Part shown: positions 10,674-22,069 of the stretch, one piece after another
Layout: every line of letters begins with the position of its first letter
Numbering within the stretch: position 1 is the stretch's first letter
Program-made: the position numbers and the translations under genes
DNA from: Bostrychus sinensis
Lineage: Eukaryota; Chordata; Actinopteri; Gobiiformes; Eleotridae
Direction: 5' to 3'
Assembly (NCBI GenBank): GCA_020698575.1
Contig: CM036244.1
Coordinates: 32,338,034 to 32,402,033, forward strand
DNA length: 64,000 nucleotides
The notes under the pieces: generated by a model
The model's database searches: none
What the model was told of the DNA's origin: nothing
What the model saw: only the letters and a program-made list of their open reading frames with translations

Positions 10674-11062
10674 AAAATATTTCATCCTGCAAAGATGGGT
10701 ATAGTTTTTGCTTTAGATACAGCTGTTTGTCATGTTTGTTACTTTACATAGCCTGAGTAATAGCCTAGTTAAACAAGGATCACTGATGACAATGTTATGG
10801 TACTGAGCAACTGAGCAACTGACAAGCAGGGTAAGGTTTTTTTGCCTTAGCCTCACCTCAACTTCATTGATTTGGCACTAGTTATCTGATTACATTACAC
10901 TGGCAACAACAACACATCCTATCAAAAGCCTCAACTGCTATTTATACAGCAGGCCGTCCCTAGCAGAGTGTAAGATGCATTTGAGACTCTCAGTGTTGCA
11001 ACAGAAGGATAAGCTGTGGCACAAGACTAATCAGCCACACTCCTCTCTATCTCTTCCCCCAG

Positions 11063-11172
11063 ATCTCAAAGGAACCGTTTCGGCAAAAAACGACATTCGC
11101 GTCGAGATCGTCCACAAGGATCACAATGCGGCGAGGGAGAGCGAGGAGCACGCCAGCATGAAGCAGATGATG
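11063..11172 (+). CDS. kirrel3 cytoplasmic exon (NLKG...KQMM)
   Basis: The acceptor CTCTTCCCCCAG ends at 11062 and the donor GTAAGT starts at 11173. The first two bases complete an Asn codon with the last base of whichever exon precedes it. The product is NLKGTVSAKNDIRVEIVHKD, then HNAARESEEHASMKQMM, the conserved membrane-proximal tail of KIRREL3; the segment NDIRVEIVHK is diagnostic. This region has no enzymatic domain and acts as part of the intracellular scaffold-binding tail. The exon ends in phase 0. The small open frame that includes it begins upstream in intron sequence and is not meaningful. Confidence 0.95.
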
Positions 11173-11293
11173 GTAAGTGAAGGCGGCCCGGTCGGTCTGT
11201 CAGCGGCCTGCCACGAGCCATTCTAAATGAGGACGTGGAGCAGGGCTTTTGTGTTGACGATAAGTGCGCCTCCTGACATGTGTGATTACGCAG

Positions 11294-11380
11294 ATCGACC
11301 GAGGGGAGTTCCAACAGGAGCCCGTCCTGAAGCAGCTGGAGGTGCTCCAAGAGGAGGAGAAGGAGTTCCAGCACATCAAG
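11294..11380 (+). CDS. kirrel3 cytoplasmic exon (charged segment)
   Basis: This 29-codon exon lies only 121 bp after the previous one. The acceptor is ACGCAG ending 11293, with a CTGAC branch-like sequence about 20 bases upstream, and the donor is GTATGC at 11381. The translation is IDRGEFQQEPVLKQLEVLQE followed by EEKEFQHIK. It is rich in Glu and Lys, probably helical, and closely matches the KIRREL3 tail. It is in phase 0 on both sides, so exon skipping would also keep the frame. Confidence 0.95.
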
Positions 11381-11579
11381 GTATGCACGCAGCAATTTAA
11401 GAAAAAAAAAAGTGCATTGTCATCTGAAGGTTAGCCAGGAAAAAAAAGTACGTAGCTATGATCATTTTTGTTTTGGAAGTTGGCGAACTAACTAAGCACA
11501 AAAAGTAAGGGAATTTGTGTTTGGTACATTATTTCTTTGTGCTTCTTGGCAATAAATCGTATACTTTTGGAAAGCCTGG

Positions 11580-11895
11580 TGGTTTCTCTTTTAGATGGTG
11601 CCACCTTTTTAATGAACATGTTTTTGTGGGATTGCCACTGGCTGAAGAATTACATCTCAATATCTTTTTGCGTTGAGATTGCCTCTAATGATGACAAGAT
11701 GCCACCCCACACCAGCACACTGCCTCCACCAAAAGATGCCATTATATGGGTGCAGCAATCAGCAAAGCGTTTTCGGCATCTTCTCCACACTTTGGACCTT
11801 ACGATCCAAGTGCCACATGTTCAGGTTCCAGGGCACATGTTGCAGACACCAGCACAAACAGGCCTGGCGCTGGCACCATTTAAAAGGGAAATAAA
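11580..11895 (-). pseudogene. Tc1/mariner-like transposase fragment
   Basis: On the minus strand, roughly 11807 down to 11699 translates as SKVWRRCRKRFADCCTHIMA then SFGGGSVLVWGGI. This matches the stretch of Tc1-family DDE transposases just before the second catalytic Asp (consensus V-W-R-R...R-F-A-D...G-G-G-S-V-M-V-W-G-G-I). Lower coordinates continue in broken frames resembling the following segment, with a stop. The first and last catalytic regions and the terminal repeats are not visible, so this is a dead fragment inserted antisense to kirrel3. Confidence 0.75.
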
Positions 11896-12029
11896 TAGGC
11901 TTTCCAATGGTATCAAATTTACTGCCAAGAAGCATTGCTACAACAACCAAAATATCTACTAATCTGCTTACTTTAAATTGATATGGCAAGATAAGAATGT
12001 GCAAACAAAATAAGATGCAGTGTAGCCAG

Positions 12030-12400
12030 AGTTGCTGCTCCTGGTTTTGCCAAGTGAAATTGAAGACCTTTTTAAGACTTGCTAATGCCATTTAGATTGA
12101 AATTTAATGCCATCACTGTCAACAACAGAACAATAAACTGTATGACATTTTCCAGTTTTAATCACTGACCCTCAAGGGTTGTTTTTAAAGCCTAATAAAG
12201 AAGAAATTATATTGAATCATACATTTCAATATTAAAGTATCTTCATTAAGTAAACTATAGACACTTATTGTGGTGTCAGTACATTTGCATATGACTAAAA
12301 TTCAGTACCTACTCATATGATTTAATACTTTTAAGGCCTTGATTTTGACAAAATCAAATGTAATACCATTTTAATACCTTTAAATGCTTGGGACTGGAGG
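12030..12400. repeat. Dispersed repeat ('aagacctttttaagactt' family), copy 1
   Basis: The segment begins near 'gaagacctttttaagacttg' and ends near 'aatacttttaaggccttgat', then 'caaatgtaataccattttaa'. The same start, middle and end occur in the same order at 41290-42075. Looser relatives are at 29085-29535 and 33370-33770. It is probably a non-autonomous DNA transposon; no terminal duplication was identified. Confidence 0.6.
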
Positions 12401-13869
12401 CATTGGTATTGTCAGACATAAAAAGAGACACAATTTGGGTCAGTTTGTGACTTCTGAATTGCATTTTTTCCCAACAGACTGGAGTAACATCACAGACTTT
12501 TGATACTTACTGTACACCTAAAAGTTGTAGAAAAGTAAATAGCCACACTATGTGCAAGTGCTAAGTCCAGCTAAATGATAAGGGTTGCATCAGGAAGGGT
12601 ATCTCGGCTTAAAAAACAAATAATTTGCATTGATCTCCTTTGGCATGAAGGGAGCACTGGAAAGCAACTTTGACATCTGGAGAATTCTAAATTTTTTATC
12701 CATTTGTGTGGTGCAAATTAAAGATAAAAAAAAAGATGCTGATTTAAAAAAAAAGAAGCTTTGGACAGTGGCACTGTGGTACAATTAAATGGTTACATAC
12801 ATTTTAGAATTTTCATAATTTGTGAAGTCAAGGTTCAGATACACATACAGTTTTCTTACTGTATGTATTCATTGACCTGGACTTTTTTTTACATTAATAG
12901 TATAAAATGACCAAATCTCCGTAAAACTCATAAACCTTTTTCTTTTATGCATTGATTAAGTATTAGTAAAGTATTAGTAAAGAAAGGACCAGTTCATTGA
13001 TTATTTACAAAGCATTACTTCAACATTTATAAAAATGTTATAAACATTGTTATTAATATTAAATTCTTTGGCCATAAGCTTATGTAAATCTGTGCAAAAT
13101 GCTAAACATCACTGGTAATTCAGGATACATAAACTTTTATTATTTATTTATATATAAATGGTTCATTACTGCTTAATAGTCATGAGTTATTCTAAAGTGT
13201 TACCAAACCACTTTTCTCCAGTGAAGATGTATCCAATCTTTCTACTTATTTAAGATGACCTTAAACACAAATTGATGACAGACAGATTTATGCAAGCAGT
13301 GTCAGAAGATGGCAGAGTAGGTGTCTTTCCAGTGTGCACTCGAAGCTGTTTGCATGTGAAGTCTTCTGAAGTACCACAGGTGTACATCAGGATAGCTCCA
13401 GGTGGAAATCTGAAGGCTTGATCTTCAGAGCACCAATTAACCTTTCATTAGTGAGTTACGTAATGGACTGTCTAAATATCAGGCCGCTGCGTAAAAACTA
13501 ACCAGGTCAAGTGCAAAGAGGAGGAGAGGAGAAGAGAACTCAGCGGTGCACTCACTCAGGACAAGTTAGGTAATGCGGCCACCTCAGTCAAGAGGCACAG
13601 GTCGGAACCATTTACATCAACAAACAGCGAATGACTTCAGAAAACATTCTATGAAGAAAAAAGTGCAGGAGTCTTAATTGCACGCAAGAATGTGACAGCA
13701 GCCGTATGTCAGCTCATTATCCACACAATGGCCACTTTATTACTTACACCTGTTCTGCTGCCATAAGCTACTGCAGAGGTACGTGCTGACATTCAGTCTG
13801 AGTTTCAAATGTGTAATTAAAAGTTACTGTTATTTGGACTGTTGGGCAGAAAGTTGGAATTTGCAGTTC

Positions 13870-14392
13870 TGGAGCAGACTCTATAATGCTAAATCTACTT
13901 TTTTTTTTTTAGCTTTTAGCAATGTTTTAATGTTTCTACCTCAAAAATATAGCTGGAGTAGTATTTTCTTTCATTCACACACATTTGAGAAATTCTGTAT
14001 GCTGAGGCCGTCCCCTTCACAAGAGCTCGGGTCTCACTTTTCTACGTAGACACGTGCAACCCAGAAGTACTCCTCGTCCTCTTGTTTCTAAAATCCATAC
14101 ACTCACTTCAGTGCTTAAACTGACATCACTACTTCGCTACAGCTCATTTATCGATCTGCTAGCTTCATGCTGCTAATAGCTGTGCCAATTAGCCATTTTA
14201 TGCTTTGTCCATTCCCGACTGTTGCCAGCAGGGGAAAACAGACACCTCATCCAAGTGTTCTCTACAAAGTCAACGTAACAGCTCCCCAAAAGATGTTTTC
14301 CACACATATACATTATTTTAAGTTATAAAACATGAAATACTAATGCAAAATTATTTAAAAGACCCTGAAAAAGCATAATTTTGGACCTTTAA
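13870..14392 (+). mobile_element. TTAA-flanked MITE, copy e
   Basis: The family core is present near 13935-13995 ('aaaaatatagctggagtagt'). The right end is '...gcataattttggacctttaa', with TTAA at 14389-14392. It shares its middle ('ctgctaatagctgtgccaat') with copy f near 57180. The left end ('ctataatgc') is eroded. Confidence 0.6.
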
Positions 14393-15294
14393 GAAAAAAA
14401 GGTCCAGTAGTAACTCATGAGATACTTTTCTACTGAGCAGACAGACTTGTATCTTGTATTTTGCTCAGAATTACTCAAAATTCTCCACCTATCTTTTGTT
14501 GTCCTCAACTCAAGCCTGTTCTTCTGGGTATATTTAAACGGCCCCACAGAAGAAAGAATCAATGGGAAATATTACGGCATTAAGGTAAATGAAAAGTGAA
14601 CCAGTATTTGATATGAACCGGTGTATTCCCCAGCCCTACCACCATAAACAAACTATTAAAAAAATACAAAATCATTAAAACATACTGCCACATCATGGGT
14701 AAAATTCTTCTTTTTTCTACCCAAATCTTAAGTAGAAAGAAATTCCCAACTTAATTCCACTTAATCTGAGGAGTTGACTGAACTTAGAAACCCTCACTTA
14801 AAAAGTACCATCATATTGTATATTTTGTCGCTCTTTAGCTTGTTATAATATTATGTCTTTTTTCCTTTTCAAATATGAATTCAATGCCGCATTATGCTAC
14901 AGCATTTATGTCTTCTGTATGGTTGTGTAACAAAAAAAGCCTTTTAATATCATAATTACAGCTGTGCATAGGTAAAGCTTGTATAATGAGGCTTTACCTC
15001 TTGCATAATCAAAGTAGAGATGGTGCACAGGTTGCGGAGGCTCGGGGGAGACACAAAGAGTCAGATAAATGAACGTGTCCCTGATCATTTTCTCATTGAA
15101 CCCAGTTGAAAAATTAGCAGGAGGAGATTATAAACCATTAGTTATTTATGTGATTCTCCGTTAGCTCTATAGCAGCACCAATGTGATGATTTAGGTCTGC
15201 TTTGGTAAGACACCCTGTTATTAGACTCAAACATGTTCTGCCTCCTGGTCAGTCACACAGAACAATACGTCATTGGCTGACAGATGATAGTGTA

Positions 15295-15696
15295 AACTCA
15301 TCATTTGACTCTGTGAGAAACACTCAGATTAGGACCCTGTCACTTTAAGAGCCCTCCCTCCCTGCTGTCACGCTGCTGTCATGCCCCTTCAGTGTGTCCC
15401 AACAATACGTGCTGGTGCAGAAGCAGTGTTGTCTGCTGCAGTCCGTGGGTTGGTTTGTTTGGTTGCTGCAGGGGAGGTGTGAGCTGTAGCTTTGTTTCCT
15501 GAACAGGACAGGACCGTGAGGGGGGGAGGGGTGTGGTCAGGTGGAACAAACCATTTTGCCCTCTCACAAACTCAGTGTAAAAGAATAGAAGATTACTCAA
15601 ACATGTGTGAACGAAGCAAAACACAACTCCAGGTATGTTTTTGATAAAGGAACATTTTAACATCATAGAGAGCTCAGAAAAGTAAATTTTGTTTAA
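15295..15696 (-). mobile_element. TTAA-flanked MITE, copy c (partial)
   Basis: The inverse matches copy a at 37582-38124: 'ccctccctccctgctgtc' on the distal side, 'cctgaacaggacaggacc' in the middle, and the core 'aaaacacaactccaggtatg' near 15620. TTAA is at 15693-15696; the other end appears truncated. An open frame across it is not a gene. Confidence 0.65.
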
Positions 15697-16231
15697 TATA
15701 AAAAAAAACAAACAAATAAATATATTTTTCACTTACCCTGCACAAAGTCTTCTCTAGAACATCCCAAAGATTCTCAATAGAGTTAAGGTCTGGCCAATTC
15801 ATGAGTGCTCATGCTCTCCATGAACCACTCTTTCACAATTTGAGCTCGTTGAATCCTGGCATGGTCACCTTGGAATATGCCAGGGACCATCTGGGAAGAA
15901 AAAATTTGTTGATGGAATAACCTGAACATTGCATCAGCTACTCACCGCATCAGCTAGGATTAAATAACTTGTTGCCAGCTGAAATGTAATAACCCATGAA
16001 GTTATTATCCAATGGGAGGCTCTTATCTATTTGCTTAGTTAACTCCAGGTGGTGTTTTTTTTTTTTTTTGCCGGGCAGTGTCTGTGCCAGCAATATGCAG
16101 TATCCATGTCAAATTTAAAAAAGTTACGAGCATCAATGTGAGTAGTAGTAAATCCCATTTTAACTACTTTCAAATAGTAAATTCATTGATGTCGAAGCAA
16201 TGGCATAGTCCAGCTTTGCACATATTTCAAA

Positions 16232-16440
16232 TGATGTAGCTTAGTCGGTAGAGCTGCGGCGCATATCCACGGCAACTACAGCCTGTGTCAGGGTTGTGGG
16301 TTTGTGTCCAGACACCGACAGTTTGCCAAATGTCTCTCTCCTCTCTAATATCTGCACTTGCTTTATTAGTTACTGCTTGTTTAAATAATTGTTGCATGAC
16401 TTTATTTTTGATATATGCATACATAGATACACAAAATACT
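16232..16440 (+). mobile_element. tRNA-derived SINE
   Basis: The head 'tagcttagtcggtagagctg' resembles a tRNA A box region, and 'ggttgtgggtttg' about 60 bases on sits where a B box would be. A CT-rich body follows ('tctctctcctctct'). The same layout occurs at 22416-22585. It is not a functional tRNA: the arms do not pair. Confidence 0.65.
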
Positions 16441-17792
16441 TACCTCCTATATTGTAAAAAGATTATAACACTATCTATGCAAAGATGTTTGTCTCTAAAA
16501 TTACAACCTAACATGACAAGATAAATTCATGCCAAACGATGATAAATCACATGACTTATTGCCAAGATGCTGCATTATGTTTTGGCTTTGGATTCACTGA
16601 GGTCGCCATTTTGCCCATTTTATTATTCACCAATCAATGTGGAGTCCTCGTGCCTGCTTATTATACACTCCCAAAGCCAAGTCACTGTCTTCCTCATCCA
16701 TTCCCCTCAATCCAGTGTTGTTCCTAATTAACTGGGCCCTGAGTACATTTACAGAGCACTTATGGAATGAAATCCAATGCTACTCGCTCAGCTTTTGTTT
16801 TAACACACAGGTAAACAATGCATTGCACAAAAAGCCTCCATGGACTTTAACAAGCTTTGATAACTTTGTACCAAACTCTTCGCCTTTTTTCAAAGTTATG
16901 TTGAAGGTCTTCTGTTCAAGCAAACACAAGCAATTAGGAGATTTTTAAATCGAGAATAATGTGAAAAGGCCAGTTTTATTTTGAAAACATCTGCTATCAA
17001 AAGTTTAGTGCAAGTTGTTGTTTTCTTTGTGAAGTTACGCGGCAGAAGTTGGGTAATCACAAAGCTTTTTTGATTTCTTTAGTAATTGCATTTTTCAACA
17101 CTTACTTCTCCATTTTCAGGTTTAAAAGTGTCATAGCGCGTTTTGTTAGCACACTGGTCCTATCATATTGCAGATATAAGGTTCCAAATTGATTTATGTG
17201 CTGCATTTTCTCATACTTTTTTTTTTTTGCAGGATAACCATAATGCAATATGCAGTGACAGAAAAGCCTATACGGTAGAAAATAATAAACCACATAGTGC
17301 AACACACAGCATTAATTAGCAGTGCTGGGCTGCAGATGACTCACACCATTAAAACATGCCTTCTTATGTTGCACAAATGAGGCTCATTATTAATTTCTTG
17401 TATTCATTATCTTCTCATATTATAATTAATGTCTTACTTGACCTTCAGGTAGAAAGTGAGTCTTGAGGCGCATTAGGAAACCAGTTCTTTGGAAGGTTTC
17501 ACTGAAAACAGGCAAAGTTATACCTAAGTGCAGGACTGATTTTACTTGCATTACTGTTGAAGTACTGTGCTGTACCTTCTTCTCCTTTGGTATTTTGACA
17601 GTAACATTTCTGTATATTTCAATAGTTTTTAAAACAGACACGAACTTGTATCGGGATTTAAGTCTATTCTATAGTTTTCTGTTTGTTAGTTTGGGGTATT
17701 TATGTGTGTCTTTCAATGGAGTTCATCAGCACAGTCCCGAGCATATTCACATAGTGATCAGTTTGTGCAATGTTCAAAGAAATCCAAAACTA

Positions 17793-18124
17793 TTAGTGCT
17801 GACAGGCTCTGGTCACTTAGTCGATTAATCGGTCAGTGAGGTTGTGGTCGACTAAAATTTTATTGGTCGATTAGCTGCATCCACTCTGCATCAACAAAGC
17901 TGATATATTTTATTAGTTGATAACTTATTTTTCATTTTATTTAAGGTAGTATCAATTCTTTTTAGAAAGCAATATATTTTACAGCCATATTTTTAAATGT
18001 TTTATCATATAATTCATGTAAAGTCACTTGTTTGTAAGTCCCTCATATATTCTTTGGTAGATTGCGGCCAATTACTGGCATAACTTCTGTTAACTAACAA
18101 TTTCTTTGGTCGACTACAGCCCTA
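17793..18124. mobile_element. MITE-like repeat ('ggtcgacta' ends)
   Basis: The segment opens 'ttagtgctgacaggctctgg', followed by 'ttagtcgattaatcgg' and 'ggtcgactaaaa', and closes 'ggtcgactacagccctaa'. The ends are imperfect inverted repeats typical of a common fish MITE. It lies about 110 bp upstream of the last kirrel3 exon. Confidence 0.5.
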
Positions 18125-18233
18125 AAAACAACTCTAGCTAAACAATTAAAAAGTCAAAAGTCAAAAGGTGTAGCACTGTAAATCTATAGGCTTTGTGTAT
18201 ATAGTTGAAATAACCTTGTCTCTCTGCCCACAG

Positions 18234-18710
18234 GACCCCACTAATGGCTATTACAGCGTCAACACCTTCAATGAGCACCATGCCACCCCGACCATGTCCC
18301 TGGCCACAAGCCAGACCCCCGACGTGGTGCGCAGCCCTCCCTCCGGAACCATGACCATTGGCAAACAGAGAGTCCCCACTGGGATGTCCTTCACCAACAT
18401 CTACAACACTCTGGGGGCCGGGCCCAACCGCCTGTACGACTACAGCCAGCGCTTCGTCCTGGGCATGGGCAGCAGCTCCATCGAACTGTGCGAGCGCGAG
18501 TTCCAGCGCAGCTCCCTGAGCGACTCCAGCTCCTTCATCGACACACAGTGCGACAGCAGCGTCAGCAGCTACAGCAAACAGGACGGATACGTGCAGTTCG
18601 ACAAGGACAGCAAGACCTCGGCCAGTTCCTCCTCTCACTACTCCCAGTCCTCATCCCAGAACTCAGACCTGACCAGGCCTCTGCAGAAACGCATGCAGAC
18701 CCACGTCTAA
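18234..18710 (+). CDS. kirrel3 last coding exon, C-terminal tail
   Basis: This exon encodes the final 158 residues and the stop codon TAA at 18708-18710. The acceptor CCCACAG ends at 18233. Features in order (exon residue numbers): tandem tyrosines in DPTNGYYSVN (6-7), candidate phosphotyrosines; GKQRVPTGMSFTNIY (about 44-58); RLYDYSQRFVLGMGSSSIEL then CEREFQR (about 66-92); a Ser-rich stretch SSLSDSSSF; QDGYVQFDK (about 118-126); another Ser-rich run; and the C-terminus KRMQTHV. The last three residues THV form a class I PDZ ligand; in the family such tails bind junctional and synaptic scaffolds. The match to KIRREL3 is close throughout. The exon is clearly GC-richer than its surroundings, which produces long spurious frames on the other strand. 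In the window, the tail and transmembrane part total about 259 residues without the cassette. Confidence 0.97.
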   Translation, partial: DPTNGYYSVNTFNEHHATPTMSLATSQTPDVVRSPPSGTMTIGKQRVPTGMSFTNIYNTLGAGPNRLYDYSQRFVLGMGSSSIELCEREFQRSSLSDSSSFIDTQCDSSVSSYSKQDGYVQFDKDSKTSASSSSHYSQSSSQNSDLTRPLQKRMQTHV

Positions 18711-19586
18711 CAGCGACCGGGTGAATGTTCCAGAGCCATCTTACCTTCACACTGAGGGAAACATCTCAGTGTGTGGTTTGTTTTCCAACAAAGGGACAGT
18801 TTGTAAATGCCAACTTTTGAATCTATACTCATGAATGGAACTGCTAGAAATTAAACGCAACACCATTGAACATGAGCCAACATCAGAATTATTCATGACA
18901 ATCATTTGTCTGCTTTTTGCTTAAAAACTGACAACTGGGACAATATGAATCTGGTTATACTGTCATTTGGGTCTCTGCTCTCCTGCAGACTGACACAGCT
19001 CTGTCTGGACTGGATGGGACGGGGTATGTTGATGATGAACCAAACCCCTGGGGAACACCTGGGCTGGAGGATGGATGTGAGGAGGTCGTAGTACAGACAC
19101 AGCATGTTAAAAGGCTGACAGACAGATTTCTGTCTTAAGGGCCTTAAGCCATAAATGATGTACAGGAAATATTACATACACATAAATCAAGCCATCAATT
19201 TCCGCATTGGTATTTCCCCAGTATATAATCCAGTCCAAACAATGCCTGACGTAGACCCACTCTTCAATCCAACCAGGCTCATATTGTACCATAACATGTC
19301 CAGTTGTTAGCGGCTGTCTCTGTTTTGTACTTTACAGACTGCCTTTGACAAACGCACCTTTTTGTGCGACATAATGGTTCCAACAAGAGGATCAAACATC
19401 TGAGGGGCAAGTTTTGTATTGAAAACGCTGGGTGCATTAGGACTCAGATGCTTTTCTGGCATTGGAGCACTGGAAGCATTTGTTAAAATGTGAAAATCAA
19501 GCCCCATGGAGGAAGTAAACGTGTGTTGGATGTCACTCATTCTCCCAACATCTGTTTCTTGACAACCTCGAACTTATCCCGTTTTG

Positions 19587-19592
19587 AATAAA
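19587..19592 (+). terminator. Candidate proximal poly(A) signal
   Basis: AATAAA is followed within about 30 bases by 'tttctttttgtataatgtg', a T/GT-rich downstream element. Confidence 0.4.
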
Positions 19593-20589
19593 AAGAATGG
19601 GATTTCTTTTTGTATAATGTGCTGTACATTATTTTCAGCTCTCTAATGGCTTTTCTTTTTGTGAGATTTTTCCGCTTTGTGCCGGATTACTCTTCAGCGC
19701 AGAATGCATGGAGGTATGGACGTGCCATCTCGTGCATTCCCATTGGAAGCTTCTTGCGGAGGTTTATGAGTTCTGCTTTGTGGAAGCCATTGTTTCGCAG
19801 ACCTTCTGATGTTTACAAGGATATTGGGAGCTGTACTTTTTTCCCATTCAATGTGACACTCTTGCAGCTCGTGTTTGGACTCTTGGAAGCTGCCGGAGAA
19901 GTTCTCATTTCCGTACATTTTTGGCTGATATTGTTGTTGTTTACACTAGCGCTCTGTAAAACCCAGCATTTCGTGTACTGTGACTTTTGACTACTGAATG
20001 GAAGAAAGTGAGATTATCGCCGTCCGTTTTTAGTTTTTTTTCCTTGCTTTCTTTTTTGGTTGATGCCCACTGTTTTAAGTGAGCCTCGAGATGGAGACTA
20101 CTGACACAAGGCCTGACAATTAGCCACTCGAGAACAAGCAAAGACAAGCAAACTCATGTCCTATCTCAATTTGGAGGGAATTAAGATAAGCTGGATGGTT
20201 ATGAGTGTCCTGGGGTGGTATAATGGCCCATCCGTCAAAGCGAGCGCGACATAAAACTGTCCTAGAACAAGCGCCGAACATCCAAAGGGCATTCAGCCAA
20301 TACAAATGACAGACAACTCGGGTCGGGACAAAATAATGCGAATCCCAGATTGTGAACCAAGCACAAAGTGGTACATTGCATAGCTACTCACGTTCCCCAA
20401 ATGACTCTAACTGAATAGCATGGGTTGATGTACTGTCATTACTAAGCACTTACGAGATGTATTAGGCTCACTTTTACTGTGTAATAAATGATCATCACTG
20501 TCACCTTCCATCGGGGCATTTCTGTTGTGGACATTAATGCATTACTGTACAGAAAAAGGAAAAAGGTTTTGTGCCAACATTGTGTTTTG

Positions 20590-20595
20590 AATAAA
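20590..20595 (+). terminator. Candidate distal poly(A) signal
   Basis: AATAAA within 'ttttgaataaagaaaac' is the last signal before repeat-rich intergenic DNA. A second AATAAA lies about 100 bases upstream at 20483. Confidence 0.4.
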
Positions 20596-20704
20596 GAAAA
20601 CTCCGATTTACCTCAGAGTGACCTGACTCGGGACATTTATTCACTATACAGTCTCACTAACATAATGTTTAAGATGACTTGGATGGAAACTTTTAATGTG
20701 AAGA

Positions 20705-20860
20705 CTAAATGGATGCATTTATATAGTAATTCCAGCTTTTAAACCCAAATTGCTTTACATCAGTCACCCATTCGATGTCTTGCCAAAGGACATTGCAACA
20801 TCTAAATAGGAAAAGAGGGGAACCAACCACCAACCTGTATGCACTGATAAGAATTTCAGA
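20705..20860. repeat. Dispersed teleost repeat fragment
   Basis: The sequence 'atttatatagtaattccagc', then 'attgctttacatcagtcacc' and 'cttgccaaaggacattgcaa', follows the layout of a very common fish interspersed repeat that usually continues into a 'ggggaaccaaccaccaacct' segment, as here. Confidence 0.55.
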
Positions 20861-20934
20861 TAGAATTTTTTGGCAATGAAAGAGTATGACGGGTTCATTT
20901 ACTTTTTTCTGTTTATTCCCGTTTGGATTTGCTA

Positions 20935-21160
20935 GGTTGCCTGAGCCAATCCCAGCAACTATGGACCTAAGACAAGTACACTCTGAACAACGGCCCGTAC
21001 ACTGACAGACAACTCAGTTCAAATTTACCAATTCACCTAACCCATGCATGTCTTTGGAGGGTGGGAGGAAGCTGGAGAGTAACACATGATTGTGCATCAA
21101 CCTGGCCTGGGGATTGAACCCACAACCTCCTAAATGAGAGGCAGGAGCGCACCCTGCATT
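20935..21160 (+). repeat. Dispersed repeat ('cacctaacccatgcatgtct' family), copy 1
   Basis: The core 'aattcacctaacccatgcat' followed by 'gtctttggagggtgggagga', and then 'gattgaacccacaacctcct', matches 39745-40105 in the same orientation. It is the more decayed of the two copies. Confidence 0.65.
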
Positions 21161-21924
21161 CATTCATTAATTTTCTATAAGGGGTGTTCGTTGTTAGTCA
21201 GTTGATTATGATAATAATAATAATAATAATAATAATAATATAATTGGCAATATGGTCATAATTGATTGAAAGAAATAGTAACAATTAAGTTAGGGCAAAT
21301 TAAACATAGAATTAACTGTTTCCTAAAATACACAAGCCTATAACTTATCTCTGTTTAAAAAAAAAAAAAAAGATGTATGATTTTAAACTTAATAAAGAGC
21401 TGTTTTTTTTTTTTATCAAACATAATGCTAGGTGATGTCAAGCCAGTGGTTATTGCTTAATCGATAAACGTTTGTTAAGACTACCAATTAATCAGTTAAA
21501 GAAAATTAACCAAATGTTCATCCTTCCATTGGTCTGCACCTCAGTCTACTTGTTTTTTCTTTTTTTTTTCTTTTTTTTTGAGCAAATGAGTATACAAAAT
21601 TAACTCCTCACACTGAGAATTCAGAGTGCTCAAAAGGAGTTACTTTGCTGACCTGGCTTTTTGTTAGCATAAAGTTAAAAAAAAGAGTTTTTGATTAATT
21701 TTTTTTTTAAATGCCACAATTCTAAGTCCCAAGTGCCAGTTTAATCAAGCAGAACAACCTTGGGGCAACAAAAACAACTTCAGTTTATTCTGAATGTATA
21801 ATATGAAAAATTGTGATGGACAAATTAAGTGTCAACATCATTTATATACTTTCATTTATATATTTTAATAAACTGTTTTTCTAAAAGGGCGACATGAGAA
21901 TCCAAAACCACACATGCTGGAAAG

Positions 21925-21965
<41 letters not shown>

Positions 21966-22069
21966 TTTACTTTGTTCCCTCCACATTTAAATGCATTATT
22001 GGTAAGAACAACTGATAAGGACACATCACAGCAGTCAGAAATAGAGCAATAATCTATAATAAGAATAGT
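21161..22069. other. AT-rich gene-free stretch with microsatellites
   Basis: An (AAT)n run at about 21210-21240, several poly-T and poly-A tracts, and a (TA)n run at about 21931-21957 followed by poly-T are present. No gene or intact element was seen. Confidence 0.6.

Larger units (their letters stand above)
2655..11062 (+). other. kirrel3 intron rich in transposons
   Basis: This intron of 8408 bp runs from a GTAAGT donor to a CTCTTCCCCCAG acceptor. It contains the elements listed separately at 2730-3150, 3165-4150, 4210-4642, 4837-5316, 6295-6362, 6387-6706, 7297-7669, 8237-8776, 8936-9068, 9830-10120 and 10239-10673. In between (5320-6290, 7670-8230, 9070-9820, 10680-11040) I see nothing recognisable. 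If the cassette exon is skipped, the intron runs 721-11062. Confidence 0.75.
11381..18233 (+). other. Last kirrel3 intron
   Basis: This intron of 6853 bp has donor GTATGC and acceptor TCTCTGCCCACAG. It contains a Tc1 transposase remnant (11580-11895), a dispersed repeat (12030-12400), two TTAA-MITEs (13870-14392, 15295-15696), a SINE (16232-16440) and a MITE-like repeat (17793-18124). The stretches 12420-13860, 14400-15290, 15700-16230 and 16450-17790 show nothing I recognise. Confidence 0.75.
18711..20615 (+). other. Probable kirrel3 3' UTR
   Basis: Unique, repeat-free sequence follows the stop codon until dispersed repeats begin near 20700. AATAAA signals occur at 19587-19592 (with T/GT-rich sequence downstream), 20483-20488 and 20590-20595. 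The last would give a 3' UTR of about 1.9 kb. Frames inside it, such as 19610-19990, have no recognised family and are probably chance. Confidence 0.55.

Noticed and set aside
18138..18638. 166-codon minus-strand frame opposite the last kirrel3 exon
   Set aside because: It is a shadow of GC-rich coding sequence, with no independent family match.
19610..19990. 126-codon frame in the 3' UTR
   Set aside because: There is no recognised domain and no splice context; it lies within probable UTR.
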